64,000 nucleotides of DNA from Clostridia bacterium (lineage in GTDB: Bacteria > Bacillota > Clostridia > UMGS1883). How positions within the stretch are numbered: position 1 is the first letter of the stretch; every line of letters starts with the position of its first letter. Made by a program: the position numbers and the translations under genes. Where the stretch lies: positions 232,850-296,849 of the forward strand of contig JAFUOO010000011.1 in the NCBI GenBank assembly GCA_017472685.1, written 5' to 3'. This document shows positions 34,276 to 42,510 of this stretch, piece by piece. The notes under the pieces were generated by a model. The model was not told where the DNA came from, made no database searches, and saw nothing but the letters and a program-made list of their open reading frames with translations.

Positions 34276-34371
34276 TTCGATAAAATTTGGAAAAATCCTT
34301 TATTTGGATGCAGCATGCAGTAGCACAAATATGCACAAAGTGAAAATGCGAGTGGAAAACGATGTAGAATT

Positions 34372-34426
34372 CTTCGAAAGCATGTACCGGCTATACAAAG
34401 AAGGTATGCCGTATATGCTTTCGAAG
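34372..34426. other. Long isolated hairpin between pfkA and dgt
   Basis: CTTCGAAAGCATGTACCGGC at 34372-34391 pairs almost fully with GCCGTATATGCTTTCGAAG at 34408-34426, leaving a loop of about 15 bases. It lies in the 322-bp gap upstream of dgt, outside any gene. It lacks a T tract, so it does not look like a normal terminator. Confidence 0.65.
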
Positions 34427-34442
34427 GATAGTGCTAAAATAA

Positions 34443-34476
34443 AAAATACCCCTTTGATTTTTCAAAGGGGTATTTT
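34443..34476 (-). terminator. Terminator of pfkA
   Basis: AAAATACCCCTTTGA and TCAAAGGGGTATTTT form a 15-pair stem downstream of the minus-strand pfkA stop. Confidence 0.85.
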
Positions 34477-34518
34477 CATTTGAAAAACTGCACGCTCTAC
34501 GCGTTTTACGCCGTCATT

Positions 34519-35640
34519 TTAGTCGCCGAAGCATACGCCGATAGCCTTAGCCATCTGTACGAGTTCACCGTTGGGGTCAACGTTCTTAGTCTTCTGACCG
34601 ATAACGTCTTCAAGAGAAGCGTATGTCATCTGGTCGCCGTGAAGAGCTACGATGTTACCGAACTTGCCTTCCATAGCCAACTCAACAGCTGCATAGCCGT
34701 AACGAGAAGAAAGAACTCTGTCGTGACCGGATGTGTTACCACCACGCTGTGTGTGACCGAGAATTGTGGAACGAGCTTCTGTGCCGCAAAGAGCTTCAAG
34801 CTGGTCAGCAACAATTGCACTTACACCGCCAAGACGGATAGCATCGGGAGAATCTTCGCGAATCTTGGAAATAACAATGTCACCGCCAAGGGGCTTAGCA
34901 CCTTCTGCAACTGCAACGATTGCAAAGTCCTTGCCGTTAGCCATATCAGCCTTAATCTTTTCAGCAACCTTGTTGATGTCGTAGGGGATTTCGGGGATGA
35001 GGATAGCATCTGCTGCACCTGCGATACCGCCGTGAAGTGTGAGCCAGCCGGCGCCACGACCCATGATTTCAACGCACATGATTCTGCCATGAGACTTAGC
35101 TGTTGTACGGATGCGGTCAAAGGAATCTGTTACAACGCTGATAGCTGTGTCGAAACCGAATGTGTAGTCTGTTTCAGCAAGGTCATTGTCGATAGTCTTG
35201 GGAATACCGATAACGTTAACGCCCTTACGAGCAAAGTCACGACCGGATGTGAGTGTGCCATCACCACCAAGAATGAAGAGAGCATCGATGCCTGCTTCCT
35301 TAAGGTTTTCGACTGCAACGTCGGAAACGTCGTGATACATAATCTTACCGTTTTCGTCACGAACGATGTTATCATTTTCGTCACGGATGGGGTAGATGAA
35401 AAGGTTGTCCTTGTTAGAGGACTTAAGGATTGTGCCGCCCTCTGAAAGGATTTCCTGTACGTTGTCAAGTGTGAGCGGAATGAAGTCCTTATGGTAAAGG
35501 CCGTGGTAACCACGTCTGATACCTACAACTTCAAGACCGTACTTAACGATAGCTGTCTTTACAACGGCACGGATAACCGCGTTGAGGCCGGGGCAGTCGC
35601 CGCCGCCTGTGAGAATGGCAACTTTTTTGATTTCGCTCAT
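34519..35640 (-). CDS. pfkA: 6-Phosphofructokinase
   Basis: The 373-residue enzyme phosphorylates fructose 6-phosphate at the committed step of glycolysis. Visible motifs are TGGGDCPGLNA (residues 11-21), GGDGT (125-129), PKTIDND (147-153) and MGRGAGWL. The pair Gly128 (E. coli 104) and Lys148 (E. coli 124) is the mixed signature of the group III enzymes, between ATP-type (Gly/Gly) and PPi-type (Asp/Lys). So the phosphoryl donor is probably ATP but is not certain. It is about 50 residues longer than E. coli PfkA, partly through an insertion near 80-105. The start at 35640 follows CGGAGGTTAATAAT. Confidence 0.92.
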   Translation of the reverse strand: MSEIKKVAILTGGGDCPGLNAVIRAVVKTAIVKYGLEVVGIRRGYHGLYHKDFIPLTLDNVQEILSEGGTILKSSNKDNLFIYPIRDENDNIVRDENGKIMYHDVSDVAVENLKEAGIDALFILGGDGTLTSGRDFARKGVNVIGIPKTIDNDLAETDYTFGFDTAISVVTDSFDRIRTTAKSHGRIMCVEIMGRGAGWLTLHGGIAGAADAILIPEIPYDINKVAEKIKADMANGKDFAIVAVAEGAKPLGGDIVISKIREDSPDAIRLGGVSAIVADQLEALCGTEARSTILGHTQRGGNTSGHDRVLSSRYGYAAVELAMEGKFGNIVALHGDQMTYASLEDVIGQKTKNVDPNGELVQMAKAIGVCFGD

Positions 35641-35684
35641 ATTATTAACCTCCGTAAAATAAATTAACAAATTATTGCTTTTTA

Positions 35685-35713
35685 ATTGTACTATAAAACC
35701 AAAATTTATGCAA
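35685..35713 (-). promoter_or_regulatory. SigA-type promoter of pfkA
   Basis: On the minus strand TTGCAT (35713-35708), 17-bp spacer, TACAAT (35690-35685). Confidence 0.65.
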
Positions 35714-35748
35714 GCAAAATTTTGATTTTTCTACAAATAATGTTTTTG

Positions 35749-35777
35749 TTGCAATTTTGGTAATAATAACATATAAT
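35749..35777 (+). promoter_or_regulatory. SigA-type promoter of glnS
   Basis: TTGCAA at 35749-35754, 17-bp spacer, TATAAT at 35772-35777; divergent from the pfkA promoter. The short leader leaves no room for a T-box. Confidence 0.7.
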
Positions 35778-35813
35778 ATGTATGTTATCCAAAAGAAAGG
35801 AAATGAATGTGAA

Positions 35814-37472
35814 ATGGAAGAGAAAAAAACATCCAACTTTATTCACGATATTATCGATGCCGACCTGGCAGAAGGCAGAGAAAACGAGGTGCACACACGT
35901 TTTCCTCCCGAGCCTAACGGTTATCTTCATATAGGCAGCGCAAAGGCTATTTACATTAACCACACTGCTGCAAAAAAGTACGGCGGTAAGTTCAACCTCC
36001 GTTACGACGACACTAACCCTGTAAGAGAGGACGACGAGTACGTAAGAGCTATTGAGGAAGACCTTATGTGGCTGGGTGCTGTACCCACAGGCGGCATCTT
36101 CTACGGCTCGGACTACTTTGACAAGTGCTACGAGTTTGCGGTAAAGCTCATAAAAGAGGGCAAGGCATTTGTCTGCGACCTTACGCCTGAGGAAATGAGT
36201 GAGTATCGTGGCGTGCCCACCAGCCCGGGTAAGGAAAGCCCCTATAAAAACCGCAGCGTGGAAGAAAACCTTGATTTGTTCGAAAGAATGAAGAATGGCG
36301 AATTTAAGGACGGAGAAAGAACGCTCCGTGCCAAAATTGATATGGCAAGCCCCAACATGAACATGCGTGACCCTGTTATTTACAGAATAAAGCACGCTGA
36401 GCACCATCGTCAGGGCAACAAGTGGTGCATTTATCCCATGTATGACTTTGCGCATCCCATTCAGGACGCTTTAGAGGGCATTACACACTCTCTTTGCTCC
36501 ATTGAGTTTGCAAACCACCGTCCCCTTTATGACTGGGTTATCGAAAACGTGGGCTTTGAGCACGACCCCCATCAGTATGAGTTTGCCCGCCTTAACATGA
36601 CATATACGGTTATGAGTAAGCGTTACCTCAGAAAACTTGTTGAAACAAAAACAGTTGACGGCTGGGACGACCCCAGAATGCCTACATTGTCAGGTCTTCG
36701 CAGACGCGGCTATACCCCTAGTGCAATATTTGACTTTATCGAGCGCAGCGGCGTTGCACGAAGCGAAGCAATGGCAGACTTGAACCTTCTTGAGTATTGC
36801 ATCTGCGAGGAGCTTAACGAAAGCGCAGAAAGAAGAGTTTGTGTGCTTGACCCCCTCCTGGTTGAAATTACAAACTATCCCGAGGACAAGGTTGAATACT
36901 TCGAACTTTCCAACCACCCCAAAAAGCCTGAGCTCGGTACAAGAAAGCTTCCCTTTACAAAAAATGTGTACATTGAAAGAAGCGACTTTATGGAAGAGCC
37001 CATCCCCGGTTTCCAGAGATTGAAGCCGGAAGGTGAAGTAAGACTTATGGGCGCTTATATTGTTAAGTGTAACTCCGTTGTGAAGGATAGCGATGGCAAT
37101 GTTGTAAAGCTTCTTTGCACAGCAGACTTAGTTACAGGCAACGGCAAAAGAGAGGAAGGCCCCAAGGTTAAGGGCACAATCCATTGGCTCAGTAAGGAGC
37201 ACGCATTGGACCGTGAGGTTAGAATTTATAACAATATTTTCAATAAGGAAAACGTTGCAACACTTTTAGAGGATGAAAACTTTGAAGAGTTCTTAAACCC
37301 CGACAGCCTGGAGATTATGGCAAATGCCAAGATTGAAGAAAGCCTTAAGGATGCCCGCGTGGGCGAAAAGTTCCAGTTTGTGAGAATGGGCTACTTTACA
37401 CTTGACAGTAAGTGTGAAAACGTGTTTAACAGAACTGTGGCACTTAAGACAGGCTTTAAGCCCGCAAAATAA
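35814..37472 (+). CDS. glnS: Glutaminyl-tRNA synthetase
   Basis: Class I synthetase of 552 residues charging tRNA-Gln. FPPEPNGYLHIGSAKAI holds the HIGH-type motif, TVMSKRYLRKL is the KMSKS-type motif, and the C-terminal half carries the GlnRS-type anticodon-binding beta-barrels. RFPPEPNGYLH distinguishes it from GluRS. The start at 35814 has AAAGGAAATG about 12 bases upstream, a loose spacing; an upstream in-frame ATG is less good. Presence of GlnRS means the indirect GatCAB route may not be needed for Gln-tRNA in this organism. A glutamyl-tRNA synthetase follows. Confidence 0.94.
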   Translation: MEEKKTSNFIHDIIDADLAEGRENEVHTRFPPEPNGYLHIGSAKAIYINHTAAKKYGGKFNLRYDDTNPVREDDEYVRAIEEDLMWLGAVPTGGIFYGSDYFDKCYEFAVKLIKEGKAFVCDLTPEEMSEYRGVPTSPGKESPYKNRSVEENLDLFERMKNGEFKDGERTLRAKIDMASPNMNMRDPVIYRIKHAEHHRQGNKWCIYPMYDFAHPIQDALEGITHSLCSIEFANHRPLYDWVIENVGFEHDPHQYEFARLNMTYTVMSKRYLRKLVETKTVDGWDDPRMPTLSGLRRRGYTPSAIFDFIERSGVARSEAMADLNLLEYCICEELNESAERRVCVLDPLLVEITNYPEDKVEYFELSNHPKKPELGTRKLPFTKNVYIERSDFMEEPIPGFQRLKPEGEVRLMGAYIVKCNSVVKDSDGNVVKLLCTADLVTGNGKREEGPKVKGTIHWLSKEHALDREVRIYNNIFNKENVATLLEDENFEEFLNPDSLEIMANAKIEESLKDARVGEKFQFVRMGYFTLDSKCENVFNRTVALKTGFKPAK

Positions 37473-37605
37473 AATACGAAAAATCTTATGCCACCTTGCG
37501 GTTTTGTGCTCGCTTATGTACACATAGTACACGTCGCTTACACAAAACCACAATCTGACGAAACCTTTTTCGTATTTTGTGAAAAAGCAGGCTTTAGGTT
37601 GCTTT
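37473..37605. other. Intergenic nested inverted repeat after glnS
   Basis: AAAATACGAAAAA near 37470-37486 pairs with TTTTTCGTATTTT near 37567-37579. Inside it GCGGTTTTGTG pairs with CACAAAACC. This makes a roughly 110-nt nested hairpin at the end of glnS. It may serve as terminator or be a repeat; no ORF. Confidence 0.55.
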
Positions 37606-37633
37606 GATTAGATAATTGCAACGATTTTATAAG

Positions 37634-37727
37634 TGCAGAATTCAGAACGATAGAGAGCAGAATGATGGAAAGAATTCCGCAGACGGAATTCTACCTTAAC
37701 TCTGCACTCTGCACTTTGCACTCTGCA
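37634..37727. repeat. Bipartite palindromic repeat upstream of gltX
   Basis: TGCAGAATTCAGAACG...GAGCAGAATG, then the core hairpin AGAATTCCG-CAGA-CGGAATTCT (37671-37692), then TTAACTCTGCACTCTGCAC with further CTCTGCA repeats. The flanks are roughly inverted copies of each other. The same hairpin core occurs at 8139-8160. Confidence 0.75.
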
Positions 37728-37753
37728 TTTAATCGACGAAAGGAGATTAAACT

Positions 37754-39400
37754 ATGGATTACAATAAATTAGCAGAATTATTATTCCCCGATATTGACTG
37801 CGATATTGATTTTTATGAAGCAAAGTACCCTAGGCGTAATCTGCCTGAGGGTGCAAGGGTAACCCGCCTTGGCCCCAGCCCCACAGGCTTTATCCACCTG
37901 GGCAATTTGTACGGTGCGCTTGTAGACGAAAGATTGGCACATCAGTCGGGCGGTGTGTTCTTCCTCCGTATTGAAGACACTGACAACAAGCGCGAGGTTG
38001 AAGGTGCAGTTGACATTATTATCAACTCCCTTAAATATTTTAACGTGCACTTTGACGAGGGTGCTACAGTGGATGGTGAAAAGGGCATTTACGGCCCCTA
38101 CCGCCAGAGACAGAGAAGAGAAATTTACCGCTGCTTTGCGAAGAATTTAACAAAAAAGGGTCTTTGTTACCCCTGCTTCTGCTCTGAAGAGGAAAACGAA
38201 AAGAGAAGAAGCGAGCAGGAGGCTATCAAGGCTAACCCCGGCTACTACGGCAAGTGGGCAACATGCAGGAGCCTTTCCTATGAAGAGGTTGAAAAAAGGG
38301 TTAATGCAGGCGAAAGCTACGTAATGCGCTTCCGTGCACCCGAAAATACACAGAGAATTATTGAGGTTGAGGACGAAATCCGCGGCACACTTAAAATGCC
38401 CGAGAACGAAATGAATTTTGTTGTGTTAAAGAGCGACGGCATTCCCACATATCACTTTGCGCATCTGGTGGACGACTATTTAATGGGCACAACACACGTT
38501 GTACGCGGCGAGGAATGGCTTGCAACACTGCCTTACCATCATCAGCTTTTTGAAGCCTTCGGCTTTAAAATTCCCGTGTACTGCCACACGGCAGTGCTCA
38601 TGAAGATAGATAGCGAAACACAGGTTAAGAGAAAGCTTTCCAAGAGAAAGGACCCCGAATTTTCACTTGATTTCTACAAGAGCGAGGGTTATCTGCCCGA
38701 GGCTGTTTGGGAATATTTGCTCACGGTTTTAAACTCCAACTTTGAAGAGTGGAGAAGAGACAATCCGGAAGTAGATGTTCACGACTTTAAGTTCACAACA
38801 CAGAAGATGAGCGTTTCAGGTGCTCTTTTTGACACGGACAAGCTTGCCGATGTTTCAAAGAACTACATTGCAAAGCTTCCCGGTAAGGTCGTTTATGACC
38901 ACCTGACAGCATGGGCAAAGGAATGTGACGAGGAGTACTACAATCTTCTTACAAAGAATCCTGATTTTACACTTAATATGATTAACATCGGTCGTGGCGG
39001 CGAAAAGCCCAGAAAGGACATTGCCTCTTGGCGCCAGAGTAAGGAATTTTATTCCTTTATGTTCCCCGAAACCTTTAAGATGGAGGATGGCTTTGCCGAA
39101 AATGTGAGCGAGGAGGACAGAAAGGCTATCCTTACAAAGTATCTTGAAATATATGACCATAGTGCATCCAAGGAAGACTGGTTCCCTGCATTACGTGAAA
39201 TGGGCGAGGAAATGGGCTTTGCTCCCAAGCCTCAGCTTTATAAGAAAAACCCCGAAATGTACAAGGGGCACGTTGGCGATGTTTCGGGCGTTATCCGCGT
39301 TGCTTTAACAGGCAGAATGAACGCTCCCGACATTTGGGAAATTCAGCAGGTTTTAGGTGAAGATGAAACAGTAAGAAGAATAAAGGCAGCTTTGGATTAA
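37754..39400 (+). CDS. gltX: Glutamyl-tRNA synthetase
   Basis: Class I synthetase of 548 residues. GPSPTGFIHLGNLYGAL contains the HIGH-type motif and KRKLSKRKDPE the KMSKS-type motif; RIEDTDNKREVEGA is the typical GluRS segment. It is longer than standard bacterial GluRS (about 480), as in a Clostridia subgroup with N- and C-terminal extensions. AAAGGAGATTAAACT precedes the start. The last ~45 bp including the stop are imperfectly repeated 110 bp downstream. Whether it is discriminating cannot be judged by eye; the neighbouring glnS suggests it need not charge tRNA-Gln. Confidence 0.93.
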   Translation: MDYNKLAELLFPDIDCDIDFYEAKYPRRNLPEGARVTRLGPSPTGFIHLGNLYGALVDERLAHQSGGVFFLRIEDTDNKREVEGAVDIIINSLKYFNVHFDEGATVDGEKGIYGPYRQRQRREIYRCFAKNLTKKGLCYPCFCSEEENEKRRSEQEAIKANPGYYGKWATCRSLSYEEVEKRVNAGESYVMRFRAPENTQRIIEVEDEIRGTLKMPENEMNFVVLKSDGIPTYHFAHLVDDYLMGTTHVVRGEEWLATLPYHHQLFEAFGFKIPVYCHTAVLMKIDSETQVKRKLSKRKDPEFSLDFYKSEGYLPEAVWEYLLTVLNSNFEEWRRDNPEVDVHDFKFTTQKMSVSGALFDTDKLADVSKNYIAKLPGKVVYDHLTAWAKECDEEYYNLLTKNPDFTLNMINIGRGGEKPRKDIASWRQSKEFYSFMFPETFKMEDGFAENVSEEDRKAILTKYLEIYDHSASKEDWFPALREMGEEMGFAPKPQLYKKNPEMYKGHVGDVSGVIRVALTGRMNAPDIWEIQQVLGEDETVRRIKAALD

Positions 39401-39511
39401 GGGAGACACCTCATCCACCGCAAGCGGTCCCCCTTCCCCTCAAAGAGGAAGGCAGTACAGGTACTCGGTGAAGATGAAACAATAATAAGAATAAAATTGG
39501 CTTTGAACTAA
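39401..39511 (+). repeat. Short dispersed element flanked by a partial duplicate of the gltX 3' end
   Basis: GGGAGACACCTCATCCACCG and the hairpin CCGCAAGCGG, then CCCCTTCCCCTCAAAGAGGAAGGC. This is followed at about 39467-39511 by GGTGAAGATGAAACAATAATAAGAATAAAA..., a diverged copy of the end of gltX (39356-39400), including a TAA. The CACCTCATCC...CCTTCCCCTC motif looks like a common dispersed intergenic element of gut Clostridia. Confidence 0.7.
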
Positions 39512-39526
39512 AAACGCTTTGAAAGA

Positions 39527-39560
39527 AAGTGGGTATTGCATTGCAATGCCCGCTTTTTTG
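39527..39560 (+). terminator. Terminator after gltX
   Basis: Stem between GTGGGTATTGCA and TGCAATGCCCGC, followed by TTTTTT, ahead of the next gene. Confidence 0.7.
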
Positions 39561-39581
39561 TCTTGATACGGAGGAGAAAAC

Positions 39582-40562
39582 ATGGCGAAATATTGCGCTA
39601 AATGTCGGACATTTGTGCATGAAGAGGGTATTTGTCCCGGATGCGGAAATCATCAACTTGAAAAAATTGGCAAAAAACCTAAAAAGCGAAAGGCTAAAAA
39701 GCTCGTGCTTGTTTGTGTAGCGTTAGGTGCTTTGACACTTTTGACAATTGTTTTGCTTTGGGTAAATATAAATAGGTATTCAGAGGGGTTGAGCTACGCA
39801 CTTTTAGACAATGGAACATACGAGGTTTCGGGAATTGGTAGCTTTAATGGGACAAGATTAAACATTCCTCCTGAATATAACGGAGCACCCGTTACGCAAA
39901 TTAGAAAAAATGCGTTTAAAGGATGCCGAGAATTGACAGAGATTAAAATTCCCAAAAGCGTAACGGATATTAGAAACTGGGCATTTGAAAATTGTACCGG
40001 TTTGAAAAAGTTTGAAGTTGACAAGAAAAATGAAAAATACGTCAGTATAGACGGAGTTCTTTTTACAAAGGATAAAACTCGCATTATTGCATATCCGCCC
40101 GTAAAAAGGGGCTCTGTATATGAGATTCCGCAAGGCGTAAGCATTATTGGAACTTTTGCGTTTTCAAGTTGTAAAGGTTTAACGGAAATAGAAATCCCCG
40201 ACAGCGTAACCACGATTGAATACGGTGCGTTTGAAAAATGCTTTAATTTGAGAAATGTTGAAATTCCTGACAGCGTAACGGAGATTGAAATCTGTGCATT
40301 TGAAAATTGCCGCAGCTTGACAGAAATAAAAATTCCCAAAGGCGTAACAGAGATTAAATCATGGACATTTTCAGGCTGTAAAGGTTTAACCGAGATAAAA
40401 ATGTCAGGCATCGTAACAAGTATTGAAACGGGTGCATTTCACGAATGTGACAGCTTGGCGGATATCTATTACGCAGGCTCTATATCCCAATGGAATGCAA
40501 TTGATAAAAAGGACAGCAATATTCCAGCTTCCGCAATTTTTCATTTGAATAGCAATGACTAA
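39582..40562 (+). CDS. Zinc-ribbon, membrane-anchored BspA-type leucine-rich repeat protein
   Basis: 326 residues. The amino end is a zinc-ribbon with CAKC and CPGC (residues 5-22), followed by a Lys-rich stretch and one transmembrane segment (LVLVCVALGALTLLTIVLLWV, near 43-63). The remainder is a run of about seven LRR_5 (BspA/TpLRR) repeats of the type LTEIKIPKSVTDIRNWAFENC, GLTEIEIPDSVTTIEYGAFEKC. Such proteins are surface or adhesion modules, often numerous and variable. Codon use is more AT-rich than the neighbours. CGGAGGAGAAAAC precedes the start; capA-like follows by 22 bases. Confidence 0.85.
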   Translation: MAKYCAKCRTFVHEEGICPGCGNHQLEKIGKKPKKRKAKKLVLVCVALGALTLLTIVLLWVNINRYSEGLSYALLDNGTYEVSGIGSFNGTRLNIPPEYNGAPVTQIRKNAFKGCRELTEIKIPKSVTDIRNWAFENCTGLKKFEVDKKNEKYVSIDGVLFTKDKTRIIAYPPVKRGSVYEIPQGVSIIGTFAFSSCKGLTEIEIPDSVTTIEYGAFEKCFNLRNVEIPDSVTEIEICAFENCRSLTEIKIPKGVTEIKSWTFSGCKGLTEIKMSGIVTSIETGAFHECDSLADIYYAGSISQWNAIDKKDSNIPASAIFHLNSND

Positions 40563-40584
40563 GCAAAAAAAATCAGGTGATACT

Positions 40585-42147
40585 ATGAAAAAAGTAATCT
40601 GTGCGCTGACTGCTTTTGTTATGCTGGCAGGTTGCACAAAAATTGAATATACACAGGGTATGTACAGTGATGTGCGCGACTGGGATTTTTATACTGATGC
40701 TGTAGCCTTCTCGGTAAATAGCGGTTACATGGTGCCCGAGGGCGATGCCTTTGGGGTGTATGATACCGTAAGCCTTTCCTTTGTTGCCGACCTTGTTACA
40801 AAAATTGTGGGCAAGGGCGAAAGTGACAGCATAAATTACGTAATTAAAAATGAGATTGCGCCCTACGATTTCGGCGAATGGGACACTTCTGCCAAGAGAG
40901 AGGATGTTGCATACATGCTCTCGCGCATTGCCGACCATGAGTACATCAATGCGGTTGTGGACGGTGCCATTGTTGATGCTCGGGACAGCTACGCAAAGGA
41001 CGAAATTTACTCGCTTTATAAAATGGGTGTGTTCTCGGGGGATGTGGGCGCATCCACCTTCCGCCCGGATGAATACATGACAAAGGCAGAGCTGGCGATT
41101 GTTACAGAGAGGCTCTGTAACAAGGAAAAGCGCGCCCGCTTTGACAAAAGCCGTCTTGAGGTAAGCTTTATTTCCTTTGGTGATGCCATAGGCCATTCTC
41201 CTGTTTTAAAGGCGGGGCTTAAAGGTGACGGCAGCTATGACTTTACTGAGCTTTTTGAAAACGTGCAGAGCTATATTGATAATGCGGATGTTGCCTGCAT
41301 AAACCAGGAAACGGTTTTTGTAGAAAATAATTTTTCGGGCTACCCATCCTTCGGAAGCCCCGAGGAAATGGGCGCTGCCGAGGCAGCTGCAGGCTTTGAT
41401 GTTGTGACACACGCCACAAACCATGCCTTTGACCGAGGAACGGCAGGCGTTCTGTACACAACAGCCTTCTGGGAAAAATACCCCGAGATTGAAATGCTGG
41501 GTATTCACCAGGACGAAGAAGACGCACAGGAAATAAGCGTTATTGAGAAAAACGGCATAAAAATTGCACTACTCAACTACACCTATTCCTTAAACGGCTA
41601 CCGTTTGCCCTCGGGCAAGGAGTATATGGTGGACTTACTCAATGAGGACAAAATAAGAAGTGATATGGCAAGGGCAAAAAGCATGAGCGATGCCATAGTT
41701 GTGTTCCCCCATTGGGGCAACGAGTATCAGAACACGCCCTCCGAGAGCCAGAGGAAATGGGCACAGCTTTTTGCCGACTGCGGTGCAACGGTTATTGTGG
41801 GGCATCACCCGCACGTTGTGCAGCCACTTGAGAGTGTCACAAGCAGTGACGGCAGAGTGGTGAGCGTGTACTATTCCTTAGGCAACAGCATTTCAAACCA
41901 AAACGACTATCAGAACGCACTGTGCGCCATGGCGGACTTTAAAATTGTAAAGGACGAGAGCGGAGTACGGTGTGAAAATGCAACGTTGGAGCCTGTGATG
42001 ACACATATGCAGACAGGGTATTACAGCATGTATCTTTTGGAGGATTACCCGGAGGAAATGGCAGCAAAGCATAAGCACAGAGGGAAATTTGGACAAAGGT
42101 TTAGTGTGGAGGCTTATAAAGAGGTATTTAGTGACATAGTAGATTGA
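40585..42147 (+). CDS. CapA-family lipoprotein with SLH-like repeats
   Basis: 520 residues. A lipobox LAGC with Cys17 marks a lipoprotein. Residues 20-185 hold two to three SLH-like units (DWDFYTDAVAFSVNSGYMVP; YAKDEIYSLYKMGVFSGD...FRPDEYMTKAELA). The rest is a CapA/PgsA-type metallophosphatase-like domain: SFGDAIGH, NQET, THATNHAFDRG, FPHWGNEYQ, VGHHPHVVQP. CapA proteins take part in poly-gamma-glutamate handling or act on cell-surface polymers; no capBC genes are nearby, so the substrate is unknown. AGGTGATACT precedes the start at 40585. Having both a lipid anchor and SLH units is uncommon. Confidence 0.82.
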   Translation: MKKVICALTAFVMLAGCTKIEYTQGMYSDVRDWDFYTDAVAFSVNSGYMVPEGDAFGVYDTVSLSFVADLVTKIVGKGESDSINYVIKNEIAPYDFGEWDTSAKREDVAYMLSRIADHEYINAVVDGAIVDARDSYAKDEIYSLYKMGVFSGDVGASTFRPDEYMTKAELAIVTERLCNKEKRARFDKSRLEVSFISFGDAIGHSPVLKAGLKGDGSYDFTELFENVQSYIDNADVACINQETVFVENNFSGYPSFGSPEEMGAAEAAAGFDVVTHATNHAFDRGTAGVLYTTAFWEKYPEIEMLGIHQDEEDAQEISVIEKNGIKIALLNYTYSLNGYRLPSGKEYMVDLLNEDKIRSDMARAKSMSDAIVVFPHWGNEYQNTPSESQRKWAQLFADCGATVIVGHHPHVVQPLESVTSSDGRVVSVYYSLGNSISNQNDYQNALCAMADFKIVKDESGVRCENATLEPVMTHMQTGYYSMYLLEDYPEEMAAKHKHRGKFGQRFSVEAYKEVFSDIVD

Positions 42148-42149
42148 AA

Positions 42150-42179
42150 AAACGTACACGAAATCATTCGTGTACGTTT
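42150..42179 (+). terminator. Hairpin, copy 1; terminator after the CapA-like gene
   Basis: AAACGTACACGAA-ATCA-TTCGTGTACGTTT, a 13-pair stem three bases past the stop. The same 30 bases recur at 42412-42441. Confidence 0.75.
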
Positions 42180-42411
42180 GAGACTGTCGATAAACTCATT
42201 TTTAACACAATAGCGAAGGGGTCGGGAAAGAAGGTTTCCCGAATATGATAGGCGGGGTCAATCGCATTTACCCCGCCGAAAGTGCCGATTTTAGGGCTCC
42301 CGTAGGGAGTCTTGCACGAGAAATCGGCACTTTGTTCTTTGAAGAATTATTGACAAAAAAGATTGCCCGTGGCAAGATTTTTTGGCGCGTGTCGACATTT
42401 TCGACACGCTG
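42180..42411. repeat. Hairpin-rich non-coding block between two identical stem-loops
   Basis: No ORF. Stems visible in order: CGGGAAA/TTTCCCG, GGCGGGGT/ACCCCGCC, AAAGTGCCGATTT/AAATCGGCACTTT enclosing CTCCC/GGGAG, and GCGTGTCGA/TCGACACGC. It begins with GAGACTGTCGATAAACTCA. It may be a structured RNA or a miniature mobile element, inserted upstream of the four-gene operon. Confidence 0.6.
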
Positions 42412-42441
42412 AAACGTACACGAAATCATTCGTGTACGTTT
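42412..42441. repeat. Hairpin, copy 2 of the 30-nt stem-loop
   Basis: Identical to 42150-42179 and followed by TTTTTT. It lies 69 bases upstream of the start of the AAA+ gene. Confidence 0.85.
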
Positions 42442-42510
42442 TTTTGTGCATCCATGGTTGTATTATTTAGTCAGAAACTGATTGAATGTGTTAAAAAAGG
42501 AGGAAATACC

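Noticed and set aside
34331..34483. 50-codon plus-strand ORF (MHKVKMRVENDVEFFESMYRLY...) resembling the start of an ECF sigma factor
   Set aside because: It has no ribosome site, most of it is the arm of a long hairpin, and it runs through the pfkA terminator; a sigma-factor remnant cannot be excluded, but the structure explains the sequence better.
35641..35813. T-box or other riboswitch ahead of glnS
   Set aside because: The leader after the predicted promoter is about 30 bases, too short for a T-box, and no specifier or antiterminator sequence is visible.
36690..36917. Short minus-strand ORFs within glnS, gltX, addA and the helicase gene
   Set aside because: All lie inside well-supported genes and show no family match or start signal.
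42350..42379. Promoter for the four-gene operon starting with TTGACA at 42350
   Set aside because: No acceptable -10 hexamer lies at 16-18 bases; the promoter of this operon was not identified.
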